From: an uncultured Ruminococcus sp.
GTDB lineage: Bacteria; Bacillota; Clostridia; Oscillospirales; Ruminococcaceae
Reading direction: 5' to 3'
Assembly: GCA_905199285.1 (NCBI GenBank)
Contig: CAJKFZ010000177.1
Span: 1-5,691, forward strand
DNA length: 5,691 bases
Position 1 is the first letter of the stretch. Each line of letters starts with the position of its first letter. Below, one piece after another: positions 5,369 to 5,691 of the stretch. A program made the translations under genes and the position numbers. Below the pieces are notes generated by a model that saw only the letters and a program-made list of their open reading frames with translations, was not told the DNA's origin and did not search any database.

Positions 5369-5691
5369 GGCAGCACACCTTTACTCTATCTTGAATTTGC
5401 TATCTATGATATCATTGAAGAAAATACAGGCATTGTGATTGGTTCAACACAGACAAAGTGTCAGTTTACTGTTAAGGCATCAAGAACTTCTAAGAAGTCA
5501 AAGATCATGGCTGGTGGCGTATACCCTGAATATCTTGAAAATACTGATGATCTTGCATCTATACTTGAAACTAAGCTTAAAGATGTTACAGGCATTGATT
5601 TTACAGTAGATTCTGATTCTATTGAGTACATAACCACACGTAATTGGGTTCATTCTGAACCAGGTTGGTTTAGAATGAAAATGGAATACCC
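5357..5691 (+). CDS. Unidentified open frame running off the right edge
   Basis: After TAA 5354 the same frame is open for 111 codons to the window end. It reads AHKHGSTPLLYLEFAIYDII, then a short linker, TVKASRTSKKSKIMAGG, and an acidic stretch including ETKLKDVTGIDFTVDSDS and TRNWVHSEPGWFRMKMEYP. No start codon with a ribosome binding site is present; ATG 5507 is in frame but lacks one. The first 33 codons join smoothly onto the preceding fragment if TAA was once TAT or TAC (FGK-Tyr-AHKHG), so they may be the end of that gene. The TVKAS element may begin a second gene. The right end is cut by the window. No family is recognised; phage-derived by context only. Confidence 0.4.

Larger units (their letters stand above)
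5147..5497 (+). repeat. Repeated TVKAS-coding element
   Basis: ACTGTTAAGGC followed by TTCTAAGAAG occurs at 5147-5167. It recurs at 5468-5497 with nine extra bases (ATCAAGAAC, 5479-5487) between the halves. Both are in the same codon phase and encode TVKAS-KK and TVKASRTSKK, each followed by a KI(M)AG-type stretch. A weaker relative starts the gene at 4841 (ATTGTTAAGAGC, 4847-4858, encoding IVKS, then VIAG). This is either an N-terminal tag shared by neighbouring genes or an internal repeat. Confidence 0.6.

Overview
The window looks like accessory DNA from a low-GC Gram-positive bacterium, most likely a gut- or rumen-type Clostridia (Lachnospiraceae/Oscillospiraceae-like). The evidence is the AT-rich composition, strong AGGAG/GAGGTG ribosome binding sites, consensus-like sigma-A promoters with 17-bp spacers, U-tailed hairpin terminators, and a family of Clostridia-type AAA-like ATPases. 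Placement is by recognition only; no database search was possible.

Layout. (1) 1-988, minus strand: the N-terminal ~329 residues of an AAA-like P-loop ATPase that runs off the left edge, with a clear promoter (1017-1045) and Shine-Dalgarno. (2) ~1000-1540: about 550 bp without a convincing gene, but dense in palindromes: an inverted copy of the ATPase leader, a 15-bp inverted repeat, a minus-strand terminator, a plus-strand terminator and a 13-bp AT-rich hairpin built on a repeated ATAAAACGATAGCA unit. (3) ~1541-3091: an IS3-family insertion sequence with partial terminal repeats, its own promoter, orfA (HTH plus coiled coil), orfB (DDE integrase-type transposase with all catalytic residues) and a 16-bp perfect hairpin after orfB. 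orfA appears to have lost its ATG: a perfectly placed promoter and AAGGAG lead to ATA. (4) 3122-4521: the wreck of a phage-type SNF2/SWI2 helicase whose motifs can be followed through two or more frame changes, one in-frame nonsense codon and two probable internal deletions. A 13-bp-stem terminator follows. (5) 4533-5691: short unidentified genes or fragments, probably from the same phage-derived region. From 4841 to the right edge a single reading frame continues, interrupted only by TAG (5144) and TAA (5354), and a basic VK(A)S...AG motif recurs three times in that frame.

Overall this reads as a decaying prophage or phage-derived island, with an IS3 element sitting just upstream of the helicase remnant and a divergent host-type ATPase on the other side. 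I see no intact new system. The items most worth a second look are the ATA-started orfA, the reconstructable helicase pseudogene, the recurring VK(A)S element in one stop-interrupted frame, and the palindrome cluster between the ATPase and the IS.
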